A stretch of 17,130 nt of DNA, taken from Bacillota bacterium. Its GTDB lineage: Bacteria > Bacillota > UBA4882 > UBA8346. Made by a program: the position numbers and the translations under genes. Positions 1-6,192 of the stretch are shown one piece after another. Below the pieces are notes generated by a model. The model made no database searches and had not been told where the DNA came from. It was given only the letters and a program-made list of their open reading frames with translations. The number at the start of each line of letters is the position of its first letter. The first letter of the stretch is position 1. Location of the stretch: positions 1 to 17,130 of the forward strand of contig JAEZJK010000001.1 of assembly GCA_023415835.1 (NCBI GenBank), read 5' to 3'.

Positions 1-74
1 AGCAAGTTGAATTTACCTACGCTCAATTTAGGGAAAACCTTATCAATGAAGCAAACATCCTGGCGTTTTCATAA
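1..74 (+). CDS. Possible C-terminal end of a gene entering from the left edge
   Basis: Reading frame 3 is open from the window edge to a TAA at 72-74 and ends in residues such as QVEFTYAQFRENLINEANIL, a composition typical of a helical protein end. Only about 23 residues are visible, so no family can be named. The stop codon lies inside the left arm of the inverted repeat at 63-106, as often happens at the end of a transcription unit. Chance openness over this length is quite possible, so the call is tentative. Confidence 0.3.
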   Translation, partial: QVEFTYAQFRENLINEANILAFS

Positions 75-106
75 TTTTGATTATTATATGGTTATTATGA
101 AAACGC
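63..106. repeat. 13-bp perfect inverted repeat, AT-rich loop
   Basis: Arms GCGTTTTCATAAT (63-75) and ATTATGAAAACGC (94-106) are exactly complementary across an 18-nt spacer. It overlaps the stop codon of the possible gene end at 74, so it could act as a terminator, but no T-run follows on the plus strand. A similar arrangement (14-bp arms, 18-nt spacer) occurs at 6135-6180 with different arm sequence. Confidence 0.6.
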
Positions 107-164
107 TTAGATGAACGAAACCGCGGTTGAATTTGCTATGGAGGCACTGAAGAGGAATTTATTA

Positions 165-262
165 CTTATTTTGTAAAAGTTTTTACCGGAAATTCAGCAT
201 TACAGTTCTTAAATAAAGAATTAGGCTCTGTTTTCAATAATGGTTGATCTTGATATCCAAAA
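165..262 (-). pseudogene. Degenerate inverted copy of the gene segment at 454-750
   Basis: The minus strand reads DQPLLKTEPNSLFKN and ends at a stop at the low-coordinate side. The plus-strand ORF at 454-750 reads DQPFLITEPRIKTGFLKEL. At the DNA level, 22 of the 26 bases starting GATCAACC match between the two copies. Each copy is preceded on its own strand by the same palindromic unit (281-303 for this one, 420-442 for the other). The similarity fades after about 15 residues, and no ribosome site or full-length gene is seen here, so it is read as a remnant. Boundaries are approximate. Confidence 0.4.
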
Positions 263-280
263 AGTAAGAGGTTCTGTCCG

Positions 281-303
281 CCGCGGGCTAAACCCACACG
301 GCT
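281..303 (-). repeat. GC-rich palindromic unit, inverted partner of 420-442
   Basis: The reverse complement reads AGCCGTGTGGGTTTAGCCC followed by GCGG and nearly matches AGCCGTGGGGTTTCAGCCC plus GCGG at 420-442. The form (GC arms around a GTTT/AAAC core) resembles REP-type interspersed units. Adjacent perfect small palindromes are CCGGCT/AGCCGG at 319-332 and CCCCAT/ATGGGG at 385-398. Confidence 0.6.
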
Positions 304-419
304 AAGCTTACAGTCAACCCGGCTAAAGCCGGCTGCTCTAGATATAAAAATGTAAACATTTAAATAATATATTAGATCCGGTAGCCCCATTTATGGGGGT
401 TCGTGCGCGAAATTTATTC

Positions 420-442
420 AGCCGTGGGGTTTCAGCCCGCGG
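420..442 (+). repeat. GC-rich palindromic unit, inverted partner of 281-303
   Basis: This is the plus-strand copy of the unit described at 281-303, differing by a few substitutions and a one-base offset. It lies immediately 5' of the 454-750 ORF, mirroring how the other copy precedes the degenerate minus-strand segment. Confidence 0.6.
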
Positions 443-453
443 ATTGGCCATAA

Positions 454-750
454 TTGTTAGCAAACAATATTCTAGATCAACCGTTTCTGATAACAGAGCC
501 AAGAATTAAAACGGGTTTTTTAAAAGAACTTAAGGGGAAGTTATACCATCCCAGTGTTGGAGGCGGAACTATCTATACCGTATCCACAGAAAAGGTGAAA
601 TTGATAAAAGCTAATGGCAATATTCGTGAGTACCAAATTGAAGCTCCTGGCCTGGAAGCTAATGATTGGCGCGAAGGGAAAGTTTTCTTCCAATATGATG
701 AAAAGTATGGGTGGAAAATAGATTCTTCACCAGAAATATTAGGGTTTTAA
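454..750 (+). CDS. Hypothetical 98-residue ORF, possibly a 3' gene fragment
   Basis: The frame opens directly after a TAA at 451-453 and the first possible start is TTG at 454. There is no ribosome site and no ATG near the front, so this may be the surviving 3' end of a longer gene rather than a complete one. The protein is soluble and beta-rich in appearance, with a glycine turn (HPSVGGGTIYTV) and a C-terminal half with aromatic residues (VFFQYDEKYGWKID). I do not recognise the family. Its first 20 residues resemble the segment encoded in reverse at 165-262. Palindromic repeat clusters lie on both sides (281-442 and 786-1014). Confidence 0.45.
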   Translation: MLANNILDQPFLITEPRIKTGFLKELKGKLYHPSVGGGTIYTVSTEKVKLIKANGNIREYQIEAPGLEANDWREGKVFFQYDEKYGWKIDSSPEILGF

Positions 751-785
751 TTAACGGCTTCGTTAACATCAAGCTAATTAGTTAA

Positions 786-1014
786 CATCTCCACCCAGTC
801 CTAAAACGGCTGGGCTAGGTATATTAAAACACTCTAAACCCCCTTTGGGGATCGGTAGAAGCTTCGAGGTACAACCCAGCCCGGCTTTGCCGGGGTTGAG
901 AATGATTTTAACAGCTTAGCCCAGGGGTTTCAGCCCTGGGTAGACAGAATGAACATGAATTGGTTTTTACCACGATAAACCTGATGACATTGGATTTAAA
1001 CCCCAGGTTGGGGT
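786..1014. repeat. Cluster of short GC-rich palindromes (REP-like)
   Basis: Several hairpin units follow each other. CCCAG/CTGGG is at 794-814. A unit with outer arms CAACCC/GGGTTG (872-877 and 893-898) and inner arms CCGGC/GCCGG lies at 872-898. A perfect CCCAGGG/CCCTGGG pair with loop GTTTCAG is at 920-940, and ACCCC/GGGGT at 1000-1014. The core GTTTCAGCCC recurs at 429-438, linking this cluster to the left one. Such units are usually non-autonomous dispersed repeats, and no mobilising gene is visible here. Confidence 0.6.
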
Positions 1015-1035
1015 CGGGGCATACATATGAATTTC

Positions 1036-1065
1036 TTGGTAGTTATTGGGTTTTTATGGTAAAAT
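1036..1065 (+). promoter_or_regulatory. Probable sigma-A promoter of the YbaK-type gene
   Basis: A -35 box TTGGTA (1036-1041) and a -10 box TAAAAT (1060-1065) are separated by 18 nt, with the start codon 39 nt downstream of the -10 box. The match is 4/6 and 5/6 to TTGACA/TATAAT. Confidence 0.5.
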
Positions 1066-1104
1066 ACCGAGTAAGCATCATATCCATTCAAAAGGTGAAC
1101 CAAT

Positions 1105-1581
1105 ATGGAATACAAAACCAACGTCATGCGTATCTTGGATAAATTGAAAGCCGCCTATCAAAGCCATAGTTACGCCGATACCGACGCCATTAGCGGCATC
1201 GAGGTCGCGGCTGTTTTGGGCCAGGATCCGGAACGGGTCTTTAAAACACTGGTGACAATAGGAAAAACCAAAAAGTATTATGTGTTCTTGATCCCAGTCG
1301 CGGCGGAATTGGATTTAAAAAAAGCCGCCGACAGCGTTAACGAAAAAGCGGTTGAAATGATCAAGGCCAGAGATTTATTGGCTATTACCGGATACATCCA
1401 TGGAGGCTGCTCCCCGATTGGTATGAAAAAGTTTTTTCCTACTATCATTGATCAATCGGCGGCCAATTTTGAAACAATCATCTTTAGCGCCGGGAAAATC
1501 GGGTATCAGGTAGAGATGAGCCTTGCAGAATTAAAAAAGGCTATCAAATTTAATTTGGCTGATCTTGTTTATTCAAAATAA
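1105..1581 (+). CDS. ybaK: YbaK/EbsC-type Cys-tRNA(Pro) deacylase
   Basis: Cytoplasmic trans-editing enzyme that hydrolyses Cys mischarged on tRNA-Pro, a known role of the YbaK family. The 158-residue length fits the single-domain family. Visible signatures are the FKTLV segment with Lys48 (equivalent to the conserved Lys46 of E. coli YbaK), GYIHGGCSPIGMKK at 97-110, and SAGKIGYQVEM at 128-138. The ATG at 1105 follows AAAGGTG at 1091-1097 with suitable spacing. A probable promoter lies at 1036-1065. The next small ORF overlaps its last codons. Exact amino-acid specificity within the YbaK/ProX superfamily is inferred from similarity, not proven. Confidence 0.93.
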   Translation: MEYKTNVMRILDKLKAAYQSHSYADTDAISGIEVAAVLGQDPERVFKTLVTIGKTKKYYVFLIPVAAELDLKKAADSVNEKAVEMIKARDLLAITGYIHGGCSPIGMKKFFPTIIDQSAANFETIIFSAGKIGYQVEMSLAELKKAIKFNLADLVYSK

Positions 1582-1804
1582 GAAAATAGTTTTTGTTAAT
1601 GCTGCACAATATGGGATTAAAACAGCTACCGGTGAAAATTTCGAGGCGTTTATGGCGTTGGAATTATATGAGGGAGCCCTTAACGGAATCAGGGGCAAGT
1701 TTTATGCGGATCAAGCCTTCGAAATGGACGAAGCGGAACTGGAGGTTTTTGAAAAGAAATTCCCTTACAAAGAAAAACATATTACCGATACTCAGTTAAA
1801 ATAG
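1565..1804 (+). CDS. Hypothetical 79-residue protein overlapping ybaK
   Basis: The frame starts with TTG at 1565, overlapping the last 17 bases of the deacylase gene, and ends with TAG at 1802-1804. Its composition looks protein-like: a short hydrophobic strand (KKIVFVNAAQYGIKTATG), then an acidic helical stretch (FEMDEAELEVFEKKFPYKEK). I do not recognise it. There is no clear ribosome site, so translation would have to be coupled to the upstream gene, or the ORF may be the tail of a decayed gene. A competing frame at 1593-1799 looks less protein-like. Confidence 0.45.
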   Translation: MFIQNKKIVFVNAAQYGIKTATGENFEAFMALELYEGALNGIRGKFYADQAFEMDEAELEVFEKKFPYKEKHITDTQLK

Positions 1805-1888
1805 AATCTATTTTTAGGCATCCCAGCCTTAGGCTTATGGTTTCCGGCCCCAGCTGCAGTTGTATCCATTCTATTTTTAATTCTGATT

Positions 1889-1918
1889 ATGACAAATCTC
1901 AAAGGGTTCTGATAAAAT
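1889..1918 (+). promoter_or_regulatory. Probable sigma-A promoter of the nitroreductase gene
   Basis: ATGACA (1889-1894, 5/6 to the -35 consensus) and TAAAAT (1913-1918, 5/6 to the -10 consensus) are spaced by 18 nt. The AGGAG ribosome site (1941-1945) and ATG (1955) follow at normal distances, so the gene looks independently transcribed. Confidence 0.55.
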
Positions 1919-1954
1919 AAGGCTACTTAAAACTAAAGATAGGAGTGGTTTGTA

Positions 1955-2644
1955 ATGAAAAAGGCTGTTATTTTTCTGACCGTAGCAGTTCTTGCCTTGT
2001 CAATCGCAGTTTATGCTGCAAAAGACCACAAAACTACAGAAAAACCGGTTCAAACCAATCCAACCATTAATACCATTCTTAATAGCGGGAGCACTAGGGC
2101 ATTTAGCAACCGGAATATCGAAGATCGGACGATTGACCTTATTATCAAATGCGGAATCAAAGCGCCTAGCGCTATGAACAAACAACCATGGCACTTTTCC
2201 GTGGTTAAGGACCGAAGGTTGCTTGATAAAATCAATGCGGAGGCCCCGGCGGGACCTCCCGGAGGGGCTGGCCCTAAAAAACCGGACGCTCCGCAACCTC
2301 AAAGCCCTCCTGGGAATGCGCCCAAACGCCATATGTTTTCCAATGCGCCGGTGGTAATCATCATATCCGCTACGGTGGACTCCCAGTTTTCCACCTTCGA
2401 TGCGGCTTTGGCCTGCCAAAACATGTCCATCGCCGCTCAATCTTTGGGGCTTGGCTCTCGGATCGTCGCCTCCCCCACTATCGTTTTGAACGGCTCCAAA
2501 GAAAAGGAGTACCGCAAAATCCTGCAAATCCCGGATGGTAAAAAGGTAGTCGCCGCTTTATTGCTTGGTTATCCGGATAAATCGCCGGACGGGGTAAGCG
2601 GCGCCAGCACTCGCAATTCGAATGCGGTTTCCTATATCCGCTGA
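1955..2644 (+). CDS. Exported nitroreductase-family flavoprotein
   Basis: FMN-dependent oxidoreductase of the nitroreductase fold, carried outside the cytoplasm by a Sec signal peptide (residues 1-21, hydrophobic core IFLTVAVLALSIAV, AXA-type site near VYAA). There is no twin-arginine motif and no lipobox cysteine. Family marks are R48 in GSTRAF, APSAMNKQPWHFSVV (70-84, the usual FMN-binding APSAxNxQPW element), AALACQNMSIAAQSLGLGS (150-168) and LLLGYPD (203-208). A Pro/Gly-rich insert fills about 97-123. The last 18 residues hold D212-G-V-S-G-A-S218, which looks like the ApbE covalent-flavinylation motif (Dxx[S/T]GA[T/S]) in place of the family's usual tail. AGGAG at 1941-1945 supports the ATG. 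Its substrate and electron donor are unknown. Confidence 0.9.
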   Translation: MKKAVIFLTVAVLALSIAVYAAKDHKTTEKPVQTNPTINTILNSGSTRAFSNRNIEDRTIDLIIKCGIKAPSAMNKQPWHFSVVKDRRLLDKINAEAPAGPPGGAGPKKPDAPQPQSPPGNAPKRHMFSNAPVVIIISATVDSQFSTFDAALACQNMSIAAQSLGLGSRIVASPTIVLNGSKEKEYRKILQIPDGKKVVAALLLGYPDKSPDGVSGASTRNSNAVSYIR

Positions 2645-2720
2645 TTACACAGGTTGCGAGGATTAGGCTGATTGTAGCCTAAAAACCGGAGTTGATTTTT
2701 GCCCAATTCCCATTTATTAG

Positions 2721-2951
2721 CGCAATTGGATACAATATTGGTATTATGCCTCGAAGACTTCAAAAAACGACTTGCTTCAGGACATGGTAAGTAATTTTAT
2801 TGAAACAACCCTGGAAGGGTCCTTGTTACCGTTTATGGCCTATCTGACCCAAAAGATCCAGCTAAACGATGCGGAACTGGCGGAGGTCGAACGGTTAATC
2901 GCAAAAATGGAAAAGAGCCGTTCTTCTAAAAACTATGGGAATAAAACTTAG
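2721..2951 (+). pseudogene. C-terminal remnant of a BlaI/MecI-type repressor
   Basis: After a TAG at 2718-2720 the frame is open to TAG at 2949-2951. It encodes WYYASKTSKNDLLQDMVSNF, then a segment reading IETTLEGSLLPFMAYLTQ and LNDAELAEVERLIAKMEKS. This matches the dimerisation end of BlaI/MecI penicillinase repressors, where an aromatic strand is followed by a helix with a GS step and a final L-x-x-x-E-[LI]-x-E-[LVI] helix. The winged-helix DNA-binding half is absent and no start with a ribosome site is present upstream. An internal ATG at 2784 would give only 55 residues. It is read as a decayed gene. It ends 17 bases before the esterase start codon, so the esterase may have lost a local regulator. 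Confidence 0.55.
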
Positions 2952-2968
2952 CGAAGGTGGTTAAACGG

Positions 2969-4327
2969 ATGAAAAGGAACATTCACTTGGCGCTGTTGCT
3001 GCTTTTGAGCCTAGCCGCAAATTTGGAATCGCTGGCCGAAACGTTTAATAAACCCTTTGCGGTAGGTCAAGATATTTACAATCTCAATATTACCATGGAT
3101 AGTTTCATAATCAAGCCCCAAAACACCAATACTGAATTTCAGATTGATATCAGTTATCTCCCCGAAAGCCAAAGTTTTAAAAACCTTCCGGTCATCTATG
3201 TCACTGACGGGCAATGGCGCCGGATGGACCATAAGTATGTCCACTATCTTACCTATAAAAAAATCATACCCCCTGTTATCGTCAGCGCAATCGGCTATCC
3301 TGAAAAGTACAATGCGGATCGGGTTAGAATGGCCGATCTAATGGGCCGGCCGGAAGATTTTTTTAAGGCAATTAAAGAAGAGGTTATTCCGCTGGTGGAA
3401 GAGAGGTTCAGCACTGACAGTAAACAACGGTTTCTATTCGGCGCCTCAGCCGGAGGATATTTTACTGCATATACCTTTCTTAAAAATGCTTTTGAAGCGG
3501 ACCATACATTTAAAGGTTATATAGGGGCCTCGCCTTATTTGCCATCAGGATCCAAAGTAATTGAAATGGCGAAAAAACTAGTAGCAAAGAAACGAGAATT
3601 AAATGCCAGCCTCTATCTGGCATATGGCGCCGAGGAGAGCGTTACTTATTATCACACTCCCAATAATGAACTATATAAAACCCTGGAGAATAAAAATTTA
3701 AAAAATTTCTTTTTCAACCATTATGTTTATCCGGAATCCGATCACTTCGATACCACTCGTTTGACCTTAATAGACGGGTTAAGGCTTTTTCTCGGAGAAC
3801 AGCAATTCAAAGGCGTTGGAGCCATCGACCTGAATTACAGGTCCCAACAATACGATTTCAAGGCTACCACCCAATATTATGACTGGAAAACCAATCTTTT
3901 TGCGGCAAATTCTTACGCAACCGATCCTGGCTATTCCCTTACCGCAGATACGGGGAGCTTCAAGGTAGCGGCGGATTTTACCTTATACAATTCATTGTGT
4001 TTCGAAACTGCCTCGGTTTTTTTCGAAGATTTGGTAGATAGAGAACTGGAATTCAATATCTACCTCCCCCAAGACCTAGCGGAACTCAATTATGACTTAC
4101 AGTTTGTGATCTATTCTACCAAAAAAAATAGCTTAGAATGGATTACCGATTATAGCCATAGTTTTAAACTCAACCAAAGCGGGTGGAATGTTTTTAAATA
4201 TAAATGGCGTGGAAATGTGAAACAGGGTAACGCCGATTGTATCCGAGGATTTGGGGTCCTAATTAACCGAACAAAATCAGCGCCCGCCTGGAAAGGCGAT
4301 CTGTATTTTGATGAGATAAAATGGTAG
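2969..4327 (+). CDS. Secreted esterase (esterase D/Fes-like alpha/beta hydrolase) with C-terminal beta domain
   Basis: The GTG at 2957 gives 456 residues, but ATG 2969 is preferred because AAGGTGG (2954-2960) lies 8 nt before it (452 residues). Numbers here follow the GTG frame. A Sec signal peptide spans about 5-27 (LALLLLLSLAANLESLA, then ET) without lipobox. Residues 45-283 form the putative-esterase domain (PF00756-like): strand PVIYVTDGQW, nucleophile elbow GASAGG with Ser164, and histidine in ESDHFD (His263). An acid in GAEES (226-227) is a candidate for the triad. Residues about 295-456 are rich in beta strands and aromatics and end in DLYFDEIKW, resembling a carbohydrate-binding-type sandwich. 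Together this suggests an extracellular carbohydrate or ferulate-type ester hydrolase. The substrate is not determinable from sequence reading alone. Confidence 0.87.
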   Translation: MKRNIHLALLLLLSLAANLESLAETFNKPFAVGQDIYNLNITMDSFIIKPQNTNTEFQIDISYLPESQSFKNLPVIYVTDGQWRRMDHKYVHYLTYKKIIPPVIVSAIGYPEKYNADRVRMADLMGRPEDFFKAIKEEVIPLVEERFSTDSKQRFLFGASAGGYFTAYTFLKNAFEADHTFKGYIGASPYLPSGSKVIEMAKKLVAKKRELNASLYLAYGAEESVTYYHTPNNELYKTLENKNLKNFFFNHYVYPESDHFDTTRLTLIDGLRLFLGEQQFKGVGAIDLNYRSQQYDFKATTQYYDWKTNLFAANSYATDPGYSLTADTGSFKVAADFTLYNSLCFETASVFFEDLVDRELEFNIYLPQDLAELNYDLQFVIYSTKKNSLEWITDYSHSFKLNQSGWNVFKYKWRGNVKQGNADCIRGFGVLINRTKSAPAWKGDLYFDEIKW

Positions 4328-4374
4328 ATGAGGCGAGGTCATGCCGGATTGGCTGCCAATTGGCCCTAATTTGA

Positions 4375-4563
4375 TTAACGGCTGGTTGTTTCGATATTTC
4401 GGCGGAGTTTGAGCGGTAGCATTGTTTCAATACTAGTATGGATTATCTTGCGAATCTTGCGTAAGGAAGGACCGGCCTCCAAGGCATATCCAAATGGAGC
4501 CGGCCCTATTGTTTGATTGTTTACAAATATGACTTCTACATCAGCCTCAGCGTAATGCGCCAT
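4375..4563 (-). CDS. Doubtful 62-residue ORF downstream of thrC
   Basis: An ATG at 4563 opens 9 bases after the thrC stop on the same strand. The putative protein contains a strand-like start (EADVEVIFVNNQTIGPAPFG) and a basic helical end. The only purine-rich sequence, TTAGG, abuts the ATG with no spacing, and the ORF spans the imperfect hairpin at 4472-4503. I do not recognise it, and it may be an untranslated trailer. Confidence 0.22.
   Translation of the reverse strand: MAHYAEADVEVIFVNNQTIGPAPFGYALEAGPSLRKIRKIIHTSIETMLPLKLRRNIETTSR
4472..4503. terminator. Weak hairpin between convergent esterase and thrC
   Basis: CCGG plus CTCCA (4472-4481, with one bulged C) pairs with TGGAG plus CCGG (4495-4503). 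On the plus strand it is followed by a T-rich stretch (CTATTGTTTGATTGTTT). It is the only candidate terminator between the two convergent genes. The bulge and lack of an immediate T-run keep confidence low. Confidence 0.3.
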
Positions 4564-4572
4564 CCTAACTGA

Positions 4573-6075
4573 TTATAACTTTAAAATCTCCTTCACTGTA
4601 TGCGGCATGGCTTCCCGCGCGCAGACGGTCCGGTGCCGGATCTCCTTTTGATCCAACCCGCGGAGCCCGGCCGGGATCTCCCTACCGGAAACCTCCTTTA
4701 GCTTTGCGAGCAACTCAAATTCGCTTTTATCCCTTACCGCCGCTTCGCCCAAAATTGCTTGGGCCACGCTCCTGTTAAATTTAAACGGACTAGCGGTAGC
4801 CACCATTAACACCGGCAAATCATCGCCGGTTTCTCGTTGATAATGTTCAGACACAGCTTTACCTACAGCGGTATGTGGATCCATTACGTAATGGCTTTCT
4901 TGGTAAACCCGCTGAATCGTCTTCATTGTCTGGTTTTCATCGACAAATCCACCATAGAAAAAGGACTTGATTTTGGACGCCGTTTCCTGGTCCACCTGAT
5001 AGCTCCCCTTGAATTTCAAACCTTGCATCCACTCGCCGATCCGCTCAGGGTCTTTGCCTGACAAATAAAATAACAACCGCTCCAAATTGCTGGAGATTAG
5101 AATGTCCATCGATGGCGAGATCGTGGTATGAAAAGGCCGGTTCCGGTCATAAGTCCCGCTGTTGATAAAATCAGTCAGGACATTATTGGAATTGGAGGCG
5201 CAAATCATCCGGGCAATCGGCAGTCCCATTTCTTTAGCGAAATAACCGGCTAAAATGTTCCCAAAATTCCCGGTGGGGACCGCAATATTAAACGGATCAC
5301 CCGGTTTAACCGCTCCCCGGCGGCACAAATCCAGGTAACCATAAAAATAATAGACAATCTGAGGGGCCAGCCTCCCCCAATTGATAGAATTTGCAGATGA
5401 AAACGACATCTTTTGGCCAGCCAATTCCTTAATGAGCTCAGGATCGGTGAAGATCGCCTTTACCCCGTTTTGGGCGTCGTCAAAATTCCCTTTAACGCCC
5501 ACTACCGCAGTGTTCCTCCCCTCTTGGGTGGTCATCTGCAGTTTTTGGATTTGACTAACTCCCTCTTCAGGGAAGAAAACAATGATCCGGGTGCCTGGCA
5601 CATCCTTGAATCCTTCTAGGGCGGCTTTGCCGGTATCGCCGGAAGTGGCCACCAAAATGATAATTTCATTATTGTCTCCGGCTATTTCCCCGGCTTTAGT
5701 CATTAAGTACGGCAAGAGCTGCAGGGCTAGATCCTTAAAGGCGCAAGTCGGACCATGGAATAACTCTAACAAATACTCCCGTTCCGCCAATTGAACCACC
5801 GGAGTTACACCGGGGATGCTAAATTTAGCCGGATATGCATAAGCGGCAGCGACCATTTTTTGAAGGTCGCTCTGCTGGTAATCGGTTAAATACATGGCTA
5901 AAATCTTAGTCGCCAGTTCCTGATAACTGGTTCCGGCCATAGCCTGAATTTCATTTTTAGAAAGGTTCGGAATCGATTCCGGAGTGAATAACCCACCATC
6001 CGGCGCAATCCCGATCCGGATCGCCTCAGCGGAATTCGCTTTCTTAATACTTCCCCTGGTACTAAGATAATTCAT
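4573..6075 (-). CDS. thrC: Threonine synthase
   Basis: PLP enzyme converting O-phosphohomoserine to threonine and phosphate, the last step of threonine synthesis, in the cytoplasm. The start is set at ATG 6075 (500 residues) because GGAGGA lies just upstream; an in-frame TTG at 6087 overlaps that site. Visible marks are the N-terminal YLSTRG and GIAPDGGLF elements of the family, LFHGPTCAFKDLALQ with the PLP lysine K114, and ATSGDTGKAALEGF (143-156). The PTGNFGNILAGY loop then binds phosphate. About 500 residues is normal for the longer, E. coli-like class. The gene is monocistronic in appearance. The hom and thrB genes are not in the window. Its 5' region contains long inverted repeats (6135-6278), which may be regulatory. 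Confidence 0.97.
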   Translation of the reverse strand: MNYLSTRGSIKKANSAEAIRIGIAPDGGLFTPESIPNLSKNEIQAMAGTSYQELATKILAMYLTDYQQSDLQKMVAAAYAYPAKFSIPGVTPVVQLAEREYLLELFHGPTCAFKDLALQLLPYLMTKAGEIAGDNNEIIILVATSGDTGKAALEGFKDVPGTRIIVFFPEEGVSQIQKLQMTTQEGRNTAVVGVKGNFDDAQNGVKAIFTDPELIKELAGQKMSFSSANSINWGRLAPQIVYYFYGYLDLCRRGAVKPGDPFNIAVPTGNFGNILAGYFAKEMGLPIARMICASNSNNVLTDFINSGTYDRNRPFHTTISPSMDILISSNLERLLFYLSGKDPERIGEWMQGLKFKGSYQVDQETASKIKSFFYGGFVDENQTMKTIQRVYQESHYVMDPHTAVGKAVSEHYQRETGDDLPVLMVATASPFKFNRSVAQAILGEAAVRDKSEFELLAKLKEVSGREIPAGLRGLDQKEIRHRTVCAREAMPHTVKEILKL

Positions 6076-6134
6076 CGCTTCCTCCAATTAACAATTAACG
6101 TTTTTCCAAAAATAAATGCCGAAAAAAGATCTAT

Positions 6135-6180
6135 ATATGTTGCAATAAGTTTTTTGACCGCCTGGATTATTGCAACATAT
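6135..6180. repeat. 14-bp perfect inverted repeat upstream of thrC
   Basis: ATATGTTGCAATAA (6135-6148) and TTATTGCAACATAT (6167-6180) pair perfectly across 18 nt. Read toward thrC, the hairpin is followed after 7 nt by TTTTTT (6122-6127 on the minus strand), so a weak attenuator or terminator is possible. An operator or a repeat element is equally possible. Confidence 0.65.
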
Positions 6181-6192
6181 TTACTTTGATCC

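Larger units (their letters stand above)
107..453. other. Intergenic strip with repeats and a degenerate coding segment
   Basis: No convincing gene is seen. A 21-codon plus-strand ORF (111-176) is too short to trust. On the minus strand, roughly 165-262 encodes a peptide containing DQPLLKTEPNSLFK, which resembles DQPFLITEP encoded on the plus strand just after 470. GC-rich palindromes occupy 281-332 and 385-442. Confidence 0.5.
751..1104. other. Intergenic strip with a palindromic repeat cluster and promoter
   Basis: No gene is seen in this stretch. It holds the repeat cluster at 786-1014 and the likely promoter of the next gene at 1036-1065. A 60-codon ORF starting at 960 runs through the repeats into the deacylase gene in another frame, has no ribosome site, and is not accepted. 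Confidence 0.6.

Noticed and set aside
281..442. CRISPR-like array in the left repeat strip
   Set aside because: The repeats are in opposite orientations, unevenly spaced and individually palindromic. There are no regular spacers and no cas genes.
960..1142. 60-codon plus ORF before ybaK
   Set aside because: It runs through the palindrome at 1000-1014 and into ybaK in another frame, with no ribosome site. Its middle reflects repeat and promoter sequence.
2000..2527. 175-codon minus-strand ORF opposite the nitroreductase
   Set aside because: It is fully antisense to a clear family gene, and its composition (Arg/Gly/His-rich) is typical of a reverse-frame shadow.
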